25,311 nt of DNA from Pseudomonadota bacterium (GCA_018660405.1 JABJKL010000148.1:1-25311), one strand, 5' to 3'; shown: positions 9,002 through 16,297, counted from the stretch's first letter. The notes: generated by a model from the sequence alone, not told the origin. Made by a program: numbers and translations.

Positions 9002-9679
9002 TCAGCCAGCTGAATTATCGTCTGAGTTGTCGTCATTTCGCATGGAACCACGTCTACCATCTCTGGATCGCTGATCTCGGAAACCCCTGCCATCAGGATG
9101 CCTATTGAAATGCGGCCCGCCTCTGCCAGCATTCGGTCCATGACTAAACCCTGGGCCTCGGCTGTTACCTGGGTGTCCCAAGCCTGGAATTCCGCCATGA
9201 GTCGCGAGCAATGCCAATTTTTCTCTCTGTTCTTGATTCAGCGTGGCGTGGAATTCAGAAAAAGCGGTCAGCACCTTATCACGCGCTTCTTCCATATTGG
9301 TGCGTGCCTCATCAGCTCTGGCTTGTCGCTCTTCTGAGCGCGCCCTGAATCGATCTACATCGAAGTTCTCCGCCTCCAGCATCTCTACTAATTCTTGTCG
9401 CTGCTGATCTCGATCTTGTTGTTGCGATCGGTCCCGGGTTCGGTTGGCTCTGCCTTCGAAGGCAGACCGCCCTTCAACCCCGGCAGCCAACACCTGTTCA
9501 AATTTTTCTTTTTGAGAATCGTCCAATTTTAAATCTTCGGACATTCTTTCGACCATACGGCCCATCATCTCAGCAGAACGTTCAGCGCGGCTTTCCGTCG
9601 CGTCTTCTTGCGCCCAGCTGACCTGCAATGCAAAAAACACTGCAACCGTCGCTAGTATTACTTTATTTAATCGATTCAT
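9002..9679 (-). CDS. Spy/CpxP-like periplasmic protein with Gly/His/Arg-rich tail
   Basis: This is an exported helical protein of 225 residues. A signal peptide is clear: M-N-R-L-N-K, a hydrophobic core at about 7-20, and a cleavage site after S-W-A at about 23. The mature part is highly charged helix with two L-T-x-x-Q-like motifs of the Spy/CpxP/ZraP superfamily, L-D-D-S-Q at 52-56 and L-N-Q-E-Q at 147-151. Members of that family are periplasmic chaperones or feedback inhibitors of CpxA/ZraS-type kinases. Residues 161-225 form a low-complexity tail rich in Gly, Arg and His (five His between 161 and 194), ending in an Asp/Asn stretch; metal binding is conceivable. An AGAGG ribosome binding site lies about 8 bases before the ATG. 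A promoter and a repeat operator candidate lie upstream. The downstream regulator/kinase pair supports a stress-sensing role. Confidence 0.82.
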   Translation of the reverse strand: MNRLNKVILATVAVFFALQVSWAQEDATESRAERSAEMMGRMVERMSEDLKLDDSQKEKFEQVLAAGVEGRSAFEGRANRTRDRSQQQDRDQQRQELVEMLEAENFDVDRFRARSEERQARADEARTNMEEARDKVLTAFSEFHATLNQEQREKLALLATHGGIPGLGHPGNSRGPGFSHGPNAGRGGPHFNRHPDGRGFRDQRSRDGRRGSMRNDDNSDDNSAG

Positions 9680-9725
9680 CTTTAATACCTCTTACCTAAT
9701 TGTTAAGTCACTATCGACACGAAAA

Positions 9726-9731
9726 AGTATA
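9726..9731 (-). promoter_or_regulatory. Candidate -10 box for the Spy-like gene
   Basis: On the minus strand the sequence reads TATACT, about 47 bases before the ATG at 9679. No good -35 hexamer is found 16-18 bases upstream (only GTTTTG-like sequence), as expected for an activator-dependent promoter. The implied start of transcription is near 9718. Confidence 0.45.
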
Positions 9732-9762
9732 TTCGGCAATCTTGTAGACAAAACGTCGCCGC

Positions 9763-9778
9763 TGTAACCCCGTGTAAC
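9763..9778 (-). promoter_or_regulatory. Direct-repeat operator candidate, GTTACA-N4-GTTACA
   Basis: Two identical 6-mers, TGTAAC on the plus strand (9763-9768 and 9773-9778), are spaced by exactly one helical turn. OmpR-family regulators bind as head-to-tail dimers to such 10-bp-period direct repeats, and the half-site resembles the GTTACA part of the E. coli RstA box. Relative to the candidate -10 box the repeats would lie at about -45 to -60, an activator position. The classical CpxR box GTAAA-N5-GTAAA is not present. The most likely binder is the regulator encoded at 8244-8921. Confidence 0.5.
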
Positions 9779-9799
9779 AATATGTTTCCGATAGGGAGG

Positions 9800-10969
9800 C
9801 TAGTCTCTTCTTAGCTTGTCAGATAGAGCGACAGGGGTCGGAAAGCGCATAACAATCCAGGAGGATGATCCTATAAACGTCAAAATGGTGGCAAGCTGCA
9901 CCATGTTTGCGGCTTCAGCCGATATTAATCGATATTCAAGAGCCAGAAATATAATCAATAAAGAAAATTCGCTCATCTGCCCTAGTCGCCAACCGGTTTC
10001 CCAAGCGAGCCGGGGTGACTCGCTTACGCGATCCAGAGCAAAGCGAAATACCACAGGTTTTAAGGTAAGTACACCACCGGCCAATAGCACAGCAGGTAAC
10101 CACATAGTGGCCGCAGTCGTTAAATCGATGTTTGCGCCAATCGCAAAAAAGAAAAGCACCAGGAAAAAGTCTCTTACAGGCTTTAGATTTTCTTCAATAA
10201 ATAAGGCAATGGGATTACTTGCCAGCGTTATACCCGCAATAAACGCGCCTATTTCATAGCTCAAGCCCGCGGTATGAGCGAGTTGCGCGATGCCCAAACA
10301 CCAGGCAATCGCCACCAAAAAGATATATTCCCGAACCCGGTCAAACGCGCGAATCAGCGGCAACAAAAGATATTTTTCACCCAACCACGCCACACCAATA
10401 ATCGCAGGCAACGATAGTACAATCATCAGCATTTCACCGAGAGTGGAGCTCACCTCTGCCCGCATACCCAACCACAGCATCACGACGATAGCGATTAAGT
10501 CTTGCAACAGTAAAACACTAATAATGACCTCGCCGGTATGCCTGTGATGAAGCACCGTCGTGGGTAATAATTTCAGGCCAATGATGGTGCTGGAAAACAT
10601 CGTGGCGAAACTGATAATCAAGACATCGGGCCAGGCAAAACCAAAAGCCAACGCTAGAGAGCCGCCGAACAAAGAAAAACTGATCGACGTTATTAGCGTA
10701 ACAATAGTTGTCTGCTTTAATAGTGAAAGCAGCTTTTGTGGTGCCAGATTCAGGCCCAACATGAACAACAAAAATATGATGCCAATCTCGGCTATATCCG
10801 CTAGCAAATTGGTATCATCTACCCAGCCCAATCCCCATGGCCCAAGCAGAACGCCTAATACTATATATCCAACAATCAAAGCCTGACGGGCCCATAAGGC
10901 TATCGCGGCGGTGACCGCACAGCCGACAAAAATTAAAAACAGCGAGAAAATGATGCTTTGGCCTTCCAT
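9800..10969 (-). CDS. KefB-type monovalent cation:proton antiporter (CPA2), membrane domain only
   Basis: This is an inner-membrane antiporter of the CPA2 family, probably exchanging K+ or Na+ for H+. About 11-12 hydrophobic segments span almost all of the 389 residues. Family motifs are visible: V-G-Y-I-V-L-G-V-L-L-G-P near 33-44, M-F-S-S-T-I-I-G-L-K-L-L near 124-135, the ion-binding Q-D pair at 156-157 in L-L-L-Q-D-L-I-A-I, and Y-E-I-G-A-F-I-A-G-I-T-L-A-S in the second half. The cytoplasmic RCK/TrkA-N domain found in KefB and KefC (about 600 residues) is absent, so gating by NAD(H) or glutathione is not expected unless a separate subunit exists. The ATG at 10969 is 25 bases after the stop of the redoxin-like gene, suggesting a shared transcript. 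No terminator is seen after the stop. Confidence 0.85.
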   Translation of the reverse strand: MEGQSIIFSLFLIFVGCAVTAAIALWARQALIVGYIVLGVLLGPWGLGWVDDTNLLADIAEIGIIFLLFMLGLNLAPQKLLSLLKQTTIVTLITSISFSLFGGSLALAFGFAWPDVLIISFATMFSSTIIGLKLLPTTVLHHRHTGEVIISVLLLQDLIAIVVMLWLGMRAEVSSTLGEMLMIVLSLPAIIGVAWLGEKYLLLPLIRAFDRVREYIFLVAIAWCLGIAQLAHTAGLSYEIGAFIAGITLASNPIALFIEENLKPVRDFFLVLFFFAIGANIDLTTAATMWLPAVLLAGGVLTLKPVVFRFALDRVSESPRLAWETGWRLGQMSEFSLLIIFLALEYRLISAEAANMVQLATILTFIGSSSWIVMRFPTPVALSDKLRRD

Positions 10970-10994
10970 TGGCCTACTTTAACACTCGCTTAAC

Positions 10995-11594
10995 TTAAAA
11001 ATAATCAGGCTCGTTACCGGGCCGCCACTTGATATTGCATCCCAGGCTGGTTTTTTGATTTTTATCGATTTCGCGGCCCGCCATTAGCGCATCACAAGCG
11101 TTGCGCAAATTGCTGCCATCCGGATCGACTTGATTGCCCGGCCGTGCATCATCGAACTGGCCACGATAAACCAGCTCCAAATTTTTATCGAAGAGATAAA
11201 AATCCGGCGTGCAGGCGGCGCCATAATCGAGGGCCATTGTCTGGTCGGCGTCGTACAAATACGGCATTGCAAAATCATTCTCTGCCGCAAACTTGCTCAT
11301 GTTGGCGGGGCTATCAGCAGGATAATTCTCTACATCATTTGAACTTATTGCCGCGAGCCCGATGCCACTGTTGCAATAATCTCGAGAGAATTTTCCAAGG
11401 GCTTCCTTTATCAAAACCACATACGGGCAGTGGTTGCCGATAAAAACCACCATCATTCCGTTATCGCCAGAAAGCTCATCAATGGAAACATTGCGTGCTC
11501 CATAGCCGTGTAAACTGGAGTCATGCGTATTGGGCAAATCGAATTTTGGCGCCTTGGTACCAAGTGCCAGCATGGTTGATGTTGCTGCAGCCAT
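10995..11594 (-). CDS. Thioredoxin-fold (redoxin/AhpC-TSA-like) protein
   Basis: This is a cytoplasmic peroxiredoxin-like protein of 199 residues; no signal peptide or membrane segment is visible. A thioredoxin fold starts A-P-K-F-D-L-P. The active-site segment is V-V-F-I-G-N-H-C-P-Y-V with Cys56; the usual second Cys of a C-x-x-C is replaced, so this is a one-Cys type at this site. A later A-C-T-P-D-F-Y-L-F-D contains the cis-Pro loop, and the C-terminus has S-L-G-C-N-I-K-W-R-P-G-N-E-P. This combination marks a widespread family annotated as thioredoxin family or redoxin-domain protein whose physiological substrate is unknown. A GAGG ribosome binding site precedes the ATG by about 6 bases. 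It is the third gene of a probable operon with the NUDIX hydrolase upstream and the antiporter downstream. Confidence 0.85.
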   Translation of the reverse strand: MAAATSTMLALGTKAPKFDLPNTHDSSLHGYGARNVSIDELSGDNGMMVVFIGNHCPYVVLIKEALGKFSRDYCNSGIGLAAISSNDVENYPADSPANMSKFAAENDFAMPYLYDADQTMALDYGAACTPDFYLFDKNLELVYRGQFDDARPGNQVDPDGSNLRNACDALMAGREIDKNQKTSLGCNIKWRPGNEPDYF

Positions 11595-11621
11595 ATTTTC
11601 CTCTTCTAAGTCTTTTAGTTT

Positions 11622-12197
11622 TTAAGCTGGACCAGCTGCTTTCCAAAACGCTTCCATCACTCGATAACTCAAGCCCCACAGAAGATGCTGGTCATTATCG
11701 CTAAGGCGAATTGCAGACATGGTTGTTCCTGGAGCCCTGGGTTGCTCAAAATCGATAGAAAATGCTGGATCAGAAAAACGACTCAATGGCACCCACAGTG
11801 CCTCGGCTACTTCGCGGTTTAACGTCAATGATCCCGGGGAGCTGATTCGATAAACAAAAGGCGACAGCACAACCCCCGGCTTTATCGGGGCGGCGATTCC
11901 TAAAATGTCGTCTAATCGGCCAACATACTCCCTGCTAGACAGTGGAAGGCCAACTTCCTCCAAAACCTCTCGCTCGGCTGCCGCCCGAGCATCTTTGTCG
12001 GTCGGGTCAATTTTCCCACCTGGGAAACCCATTTGACCAGACCACGGGTCGCTCGCGTGAGTCGCCCGTTTTATCACCATTAGTTCCAGCTCAACGTCAG
12101 CCGGGCGAAAAATTATCGCAACCGCTGCGCACCGGCCACCCTCAAGAGTCTCGATAGCGGCCTGATGGTCAGGAATACGTTGCAGGATTTGCTCCAC
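11622..12197 (-). CDS. NUDIX hydrolase, CoA pyrophosphatase (NudL-like)
   Basis: This is a predicted Mg/Mn-dependent nucleoside-diphosphate-linked hydrolase of 191 residues. The core has S-G-Q-M-G-F-P-G-G-K-I-D (about 53-64) followed by A-A-A-E-R-E-V-L-E-E-V-G-L (about 72-84), whose Glu77, Glu80 and Glu81 would bind metal. The box is one residue longer between the G-G and R-E halves than the textbook pattern, as in E. coli NudL. That spacing and the S-G-Q-x-x-F-P-G-G motif point to the CoA pyrophosphatase branch, which cleaves CoA to 3',5'-ADP and phosphopantetheine. The start is GTG at 12197, with GTAGGG about 8 bases before it. A perfect palindrome lies just upstream at 12206-12219. It is the second gene of the probable operon. 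Confidence 0.88.
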   Translation of the reverse strand: MEQILQRIPDHQAAIETLEGGRCAAVAIIFRPADVELELMVIKRATHASDPWSGQMGFPGGKIDPTDKDARAAAEREVLEEVGLPLSSREYVGRLDDILGIAAPIKPGVVLSPFVYRISSPGSLTLNREVAEALWVPLSRFSDPAFSIDFEQPRAPGTTMSAIRLSDNDQHLLWGLSYRVMEAFWKAAGPA

Positions 12198-12205
12198 GTT
12201 TTTCC

Positions 12206-12219
12206 CTACACTAGTGTAG
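12206..12219. promoter_or_regulatory. Perfect 14-bp palindrome between the membrane synthase-like and NUDIX genes
   Basis: The sequence CTACACTAGTGTAG equals its own reverse complement and fills most of the 24-base gap between the two genes. It is not followed by a T-run in either direction, so it is not a standard terminator. It could be an operator for a dimeric repressor or a processing hairpin; its function is unknown. Confidence 0.35.
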
Positions 12220-12221
12220 TT

Positions 12222-14987
12222 TTAAGCCTCGCGAATTCTTGCGAACATCCACAACGCTAACAGATAGATGGAAAATCCTATCGCCAACACAAACTTAAAA
12301 CCCATCGTGAAAGATAACATTACCGATAAAAACCCACCGAATACGGTAAAAAATCCGTTCATTCCCCATGCCCAGGGGATTCCTTTCGGCTCAAGTTGAC
12401 CCAAGCGACTGACCGCCATCGGCAGCGGCATGCCCATAACAAAACCTAATTGCAGCAGCATCAAGGTCGCAACCAAAATACGAACAGCCATAGGCTCACC
12501 CAAAAACAGATAGAACACGTTGTCGCTAAAAATAGTTAACAGCGCACCGTAACCCACAATGCTCAAAAATACCCACTGCCACCGCCCGGCCTCATCAACC
12601 CGCAGCTTTTTGGTTAACAAACTGCCCGTACCGGCAGATATCAACAACGCGAAAATAACGGTTGCGTAGGTGTGAATTGGGTACCCGATCAGTTTTTTGA
12701 ACAATTGAACAAAAACCAGCTCCACCATGATGAAGCCTGCACCCAAACATGAGAAAAACGCCAAATAGCTAGCCATGGAAGGCCAGCGAGCACGGCCATG
12801 GTGTGAGAGAAATAATGGCAGAAAAATAAAAATGGCAGAAAAAACCACCGACACGGCTCCGACAATATAAAGACTGAGCCATTCCGCAGAAAGCAGGTCG
12901 AGTAGTTGCATATTCAGAAACCCGGCCGTACCGCCATCCATTAACACGCTGCTCGCAACCGATACCGGTTCGAACTTTTCTCGAATCATGGCGAAGTAAG
13001 GGTTATTGTCGGTTGTTGGTTCTAATTTGTACTCCAACCCAGCAATGGGTTCCGTCGGAAATGGCGAATCCAATAGCTCGCCAGGTATTAAATTTCCAGC
13101 GGTATCAATCGGATCAAACGCAACCACAAACGGTGCGGGGGCTCCCCGCGTATCAATATAGGGTGCACCCGCCAAATCAAGCCACACGATGAACCGGTTT
13201 TCTTCGCTTGTATTGGTAGACGACACCTCGATTTCCAATTGTTCGCCCCGCACGCCATCAAGCGGGGCCCCTAACCGCAAGGTATTTGGCCCGTTATCTA
13301 AAACGCCGCTACCGGGAAGCATGAATGATTCAAGCAATTCGCCGTTACGTCTTAAGCTGACTAGCACATCGTATGGCAGCGAGGCTTGTGCATAGGTCCC
13401 CAACCAAAACGTCAAACTATCCAGGCGGTCCTGGTTAACGAAGAAGTTACCCTGATATGGCGTGCTCGATGAAATTGGATCTGACGGTATATTATCGCCA
13501 GGCACACCGCCAGCAACCGAGCTGGTATCACGATTTAAATATTGGCGCGCAGACGCGATCTCTGCTCGCGTCCACGGCTGCATTTTTATCAGTGTGGTAG
13601 GTAGTGTGTCGGGTTGCCAGCGTTCAAGCACGATCACATGGCGCGAAAAGTTTTCTTTACCCATTCGGCGCCAGGCTTCGGCCGCCGAAGTCAGCATCCG
13701 TGGATATACGTGATGATTGATCTGCATAACGCCGTCGTCGGCCAAATGCGAGAAATACTCTTGATAAGCCTCAACGGTTTGCAAATATGCCGCAGTTACC
13801 GCGCCTGAACCATCGGCCATACTCGAGCTGGTATGGTTGCTGAACATTTGAATAATGTCGTACTTCTTCTCACTGCCGCGTAAAAAGGTGCGGCCTTCGC
13901 CCTCTCGATAATTAACTATCGGGTGATTAAAAATTCCACCACCGTATTCGTCATACCGTGTACGCGCCACATCGACCATTTCGCCGACCAGCTCGATAGC
14001 GTCGACGTGCCTTGCACCGAACACAACAGCGGCTTTGGTTTCGTTACCAGCCGCTGCGCCAATAACCAACACCTCGGGCTCCGTACCTCGGCGCAAGTAA
14101 TGAACCAAAGAATTCATTCCAAAGAAAAAGGTGTCCGGGTTTTGCTCCATTTCTCGATCAAAAGCCGCATAGTTCCCGTCAAATTGCACCAACCACGAGC
14201 CTTGCATACCTCCGTCCAAGGCAAAATTCAGCGCCGTTGGATTTGCCCGAAAAACTTCAACTTTGGATACGGGATCCCATCGAACAAAATCACGCAAACC
14301 CTGCCGGGTCCATTCGTCAACACCTCGTTTATTAGCGTGTCCACGGTACTCAACATAATCGTCTTGCACTGATGGATAAGCGCCCAAACCGACCGCTATC
14401 ACCACGAGAAGCGCTGAAACCCATACACGGCGACTAAATAAAGCGGCCGCTAGCAAGGTTATCCCCGCAACGACAAATTGAATACCGCCTGGTCCATATG
14501 GAGTAATTAATGGCACCACGAGGAGGCAACCCAGGCCAGCGCCGATTAAGTCAAAGAAATATAACGAATGAACCTGCTCACTGTAACGGGAAAGAATTAG
14601 CGAAATTAGCACGCCAGCAATAAAAAAAGGCAACACCAAAACGACATACATGCCGACCCAGGCGAACGCCTGTTGTGACAAACTGCTGCCACCATTTAAG
14701 TCGAAAGGCAGCCAATTAATCGCTGGCTGTAAAATTAGTGTGGTAACGCAAAAGGCGATCAACAGCTTGGGCATGAGCGCCAACATTTTCTCTTCGCTAT
14801 CGACCGGGAATATATAGAGGTAAATACCGCCTAGCCCCAACGCGAATACCGCAGCAGTAATAACCGCATAGCCCATATTCGGCGTCAGGATCACATCAAA
14901 GACCCTTACCAGGCTCAGCTCTAGAACCAAGGTGGCAAGCGCAATAAGAAAAATGCCGACGCGAAGTCGGATAATAGAAGTCAGCAT
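12222..14987 (-). CDS. Large membrane protein with spermidine-synthase-like/Rossmann methyltransferase core
   Basis: This 921-residue protein would usually be labelled spermidine synthase. Residues 1-205 hold about six membrane segments. A Rossmann domain follows (about 230-460), with V-L-V-I-G-A-A-A-G-N-E at 307-316 in place of the G-G-G-x-G nucleotide loop and A-I-E-L-V near 330 as the ribose-binding acidic position. About 510-615 looks like a beta-sandwich insert, alternating hydrophobic with N-G-E and N-T-S turns. T-T-D-N-N-P-Y-F at 658-665 corresponds to the T-D-D-R-P-F-F motif of membrane-fused family members. About seven more membrane segments fill 705-915. The D-x-S-D-P motif of true aminopropyltransferases is replaced by M-F-S-N-H-T-S around 381-387, so spermidine synthesis is doubtful. 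It is the first gene of the operon and divergent from hslR. Its substrate is unknown. Confidence 0.8.
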   Translation of the reverse strand: MLTSIIRLRVGIFLIALATLVLELSLVRVFDVILTPNMGYAVITAAVFALGLGGIYLYIFPVDSEEKMLALMPKLLIAFCVTTLILQPAINWLPFDLNGGSSLSQQAFAWVGMYVVLVLPFFIAGVLISLILSRYSEQVHSLYFFDLIGAGLGCLLVVPLITPYGPGGIQFVVAGITLLAAALFSRRVWVSALLVVIAVGLGAYPSVQDDYVEYRGHANKRGVDEWTRQGLRDFVRWDPVSKVEVFRANPTALNFALDGGMQGSWLVQFDGNYAAFDREMEQNPDTFFFGMNSLVHYLRRGTEPEVLVIGAAAGNETKAAVVFGARHVDAIELVGEMVDVARTRYDEYGGGIFNHPIVNYREGEGRTFLRGSEKKYDIIQMFSNHTSSSMADGSGAVTAAYLQTVEAYQEYFSHLADDGVMQINHHVYPRMLTSAAEAWRRMGKENFSRHVIVLERWQPDTLPTTLIKMQPWTRAEIASARQYLNRDTSSVAGGVPGDNIPSDPISSSTPYQGNFFVNQDRLDSLTFWLGTYAQASLPYDVLVSLRRNGELLESFMLPGSGVLDNGPNTLRLGAPLDGVRGEQLEIEVSSTNTSEENRFIVWLDLAGAPYIDTRGAPAPFVVAFDPIDTAGNLIPGELLDSPFPTEPIAGLEYKLEPTTDNNPYFAMIREKFEPVSVASSVLMDGGTAGFLNMQLLDLLSAEWLSLYIVGAVSVVFSAIFIFLPLFLSHHGRARWPSMASYLAFFSCLGAGFIMVELVFVQLFKKLIGYPIHTYATVIFALLISAGTGSLLTKKLRVDEAGRWQWVFLSIVGYGALLTIFSDNVFYLFLGEPMAVRILVATLMLLQLGFVMGMPLPMAVSRLGQLEPKGIPWAWGMNGFFTVFGGFLSVMLSFTMGFKFVLAIGFSIYLLALWMFARIREA

Positions 14988-15129
14988 GTTGTAATTAGAG
15001 GTTGACTAAATCGGGTGTGGTCGGCTTTGACGTCGGCCGAATTATAAACTACTTGGAGTACTAACTTACCGCTATTCAATGCTCTATCTTGCTACAATAA
15101 ATTGAATCTGAGCCCTTTAATTCAAAGTC

Positions 15130-15522
15130 ATGCAACCTTCAGAAGATGCAGTTCGCCTTGATAAGTGGCTATGGGCTGCGCGCTTTTACAAGACGCGGCG
15201 ACTCGCCGTAGTAGCAATTACTAGCGGCAAAGTATCTGTTAACGATGAACGTCCGAAACCGGCCAGAACCATAAAAACGAATGACCTTCTGCTTATAAAG
15301 CAAGGCCCACACCAATTGGCGGTGCGCATTCTCGGCTTGGCCGACAAGCGCGGCCCTGCCAAAGTTGCGCAAACGCTCTACGAAGAAACCGCTGACAGTA
15401 TTGCGCGGGGTAAAAAACTATCCCTTCAATTAAAAACTGCTGCACAACAGGTGGCTTTCGATCGGAAAAAGCCGGACCAGCGCAATCGCGATTTATCTCG
15501 CAAATCCAAGCGCGGGGAATAG
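15130..15522 (+). CDS. hslR: Ribosome-associated heat shock protein Hsp15
   Basis: This is a small basic S4-domain RNA-binding protein of 130 residues. Hsp15 binds free 50S subunits carrying a stalled nascent chain and helps recycle them after heat shock. The S4 domain covers about 8-70, starting V-R-L-D-K-W-L-W-A-A-R-F-Y-K-T-R, with S-G-K-V-S-V-N and K-x-N-D-L-L. The C-terminal tail is rich in Lys and Arg (D-R-K-K-P-D-Q-R-N-R-D). Both are typical of HslR and distinguish it from pseudouridine synthase S4 domains. The ATG at 15130 has no clear ribosome binding site. A TACAAT hexamer at 15093-15098 could be a -10 box, but no convincing -35 was found. It is convergent with thrH. Confidence 0.9.
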   Translation: MQPSEDAVRLDKWLWAARFYKTRRLAVVAITSGKVSVNDERPKPARTIKTNDLLLIKQGPHQLAVRILGLADKRGPAKVAQTLYEETADSIARGKKLSLQLKTAAQQVAFDRKKPDQRNRDLSRKSKRGE

Positions 15523-15552
15523 CACCTGTAGGCACCGTAAAAAGGTCGCGAT

Positions 15553-15594
15553 TAAAACCCCCCAGCTAAAACCTCTCAACTAAAACCTCTCAAC
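15553..15594. repeat. Three tandem 14-bp units at the 3' end of thrH
   Basis: The units are 15553-15566 (TAAAACCCCCCAGC), 15567-15580 and 15581-15594 (both TAAAACCTCTCAAC). The last two are identical and the first is diverged at four positions. The thrH stop codon (15580-15582) sits at the junction of the second and third units, so the array covers the end of the gene and part of the gap to hslR. Confidence 0.8.
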
Positions 15595-16188
15595 TATCTT
15601 TTCTATCGCTGCGCGTAGCGCATCGTAATCACGCACCACAGGATACTGCGGGAATTCCTTAATCACATTATCCGGCGGACAAAATAATATGCCGCCGTCT
15701 GCTTCACTCAGCATGGTTATATCGTTATACGAATCGCCCGCTGCAACCACTTTTAGATTTAAGCCGTGCAACGCTTGTACCACCTTTCGTTTTTGATCTT
15801 GTTGGCGAAGTCGGTAGTTTTCAATGACGCCATCTTCGCCAAGAACCAGTTCGTGGCACAAGATGGTTGGCCATTCGAGCTGCTTCATTAATGGCGTTGC
15901 GAACTGGCTGAAGGTGTCCGATAAAATGATCAGCTGATGATCGGCGCGCAGATTGTCCAAAAAGACTTTGGCCCCTGGTAGAGGTTCCAAACCCGCGATT
16001 ACTTCCTGTATATCCTGCACTTTCAGTCCATGCTTCTCCACCAGCGCCAATCGATAACGCATTAATTCATCATAGTCCGGAATATCTCGTGTGGTTTTTT
16101 TCAGCGCCTCTACGCCAATGCGTTCAGCCACACTAACCCATACTTCAGGAACCAACACGCCTTCCAAATCAAGACATACAACATGCAT
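15580..16188 (-). CDS. thrH: Phosphoserine phosphatase/homoserine phosphotransferase ThrH
   Basis: This is a HAD-superfamily enzyme of 202 residues that dephosphorylates phosphoserine and can pass the phosphate to homoserine, linking serine and threonine synthesis. It resembles Pseudomonas aeruginosa ThrH along its length as I recall it. Motif I is C-L-D-L-E-G-V-L-V-P-E with the nucleophile Asp7 and the ThrH-type Glu9 instead of Asp. D-I-P-D-Y-D follows in the cap, then motif II I-L-S-D-T-F. A conserved Lys lies in Q-Q-D-Q-K-R-K, and motif III is A-A-G-D-S-Y-N-D-I-T-M-L, with I-L-F behind it. The ATG at 16188 is the family start. The last codons lie in a 14-bp tandem repeat. It is divergent from hemW. 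Confidence 0.93.
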   Translation of the reverse strand: MHVVCLDLEGVLVPEVWVSVAERIGVEALKKTTRDIPDYDELMRYRLALVEKHGLKVQDIQEVIAGLEPLPGAKVFLDNLRADHQLIILSDTFSQFATPLMKQLEWPTILCHELVLGEDGVIENYRLRQQDQKRKVVQALHGLNLKVVAAGDSYNDITMLSEADGGILFCPPDNVIKEFPQYPVVRDYDALRAAIEKIVERF

Positions 16189-16297
16189 TTAGCAAAGCTC
16201 TCTCGTCGTTTAAAAATGGTTTCAAATCGGCCGCAACGGTACTGGTTTGAAGCTCTCGGTGCAAGGGCCGCTGGCAAAAGCGTGGTAAAATTTTTGC

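Noticed and set aside
8926..9198. 90-codon minus-strand frame overlapping the Spy-like gene
   Set aside because: It is another frame of the low-complexity tail region and runs over the terminator hairpin; no ribosome binding site or motif supports it.
9680..9799. Search for a classical CpxR box (GTAAA-N5-GTAAA) before the Spy-like gene
   Set aside because: No such pair was found; only the TGTAAC direct repeat is present.
10290..10886. Two plus-strand frames of 85 and 108 codons inside the antiporter gene
   Set aside because: They are the complement of membrane-helix codons and show basic, motif-free translations.
15021..15040. Inverted repeat TCGGC-N10-GCCGA in the gap between the membrane synthase-like gene and hslR
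   Set aside because: Five-base arms are expected by chance in this composition and no promoter is placed convincingly around it.
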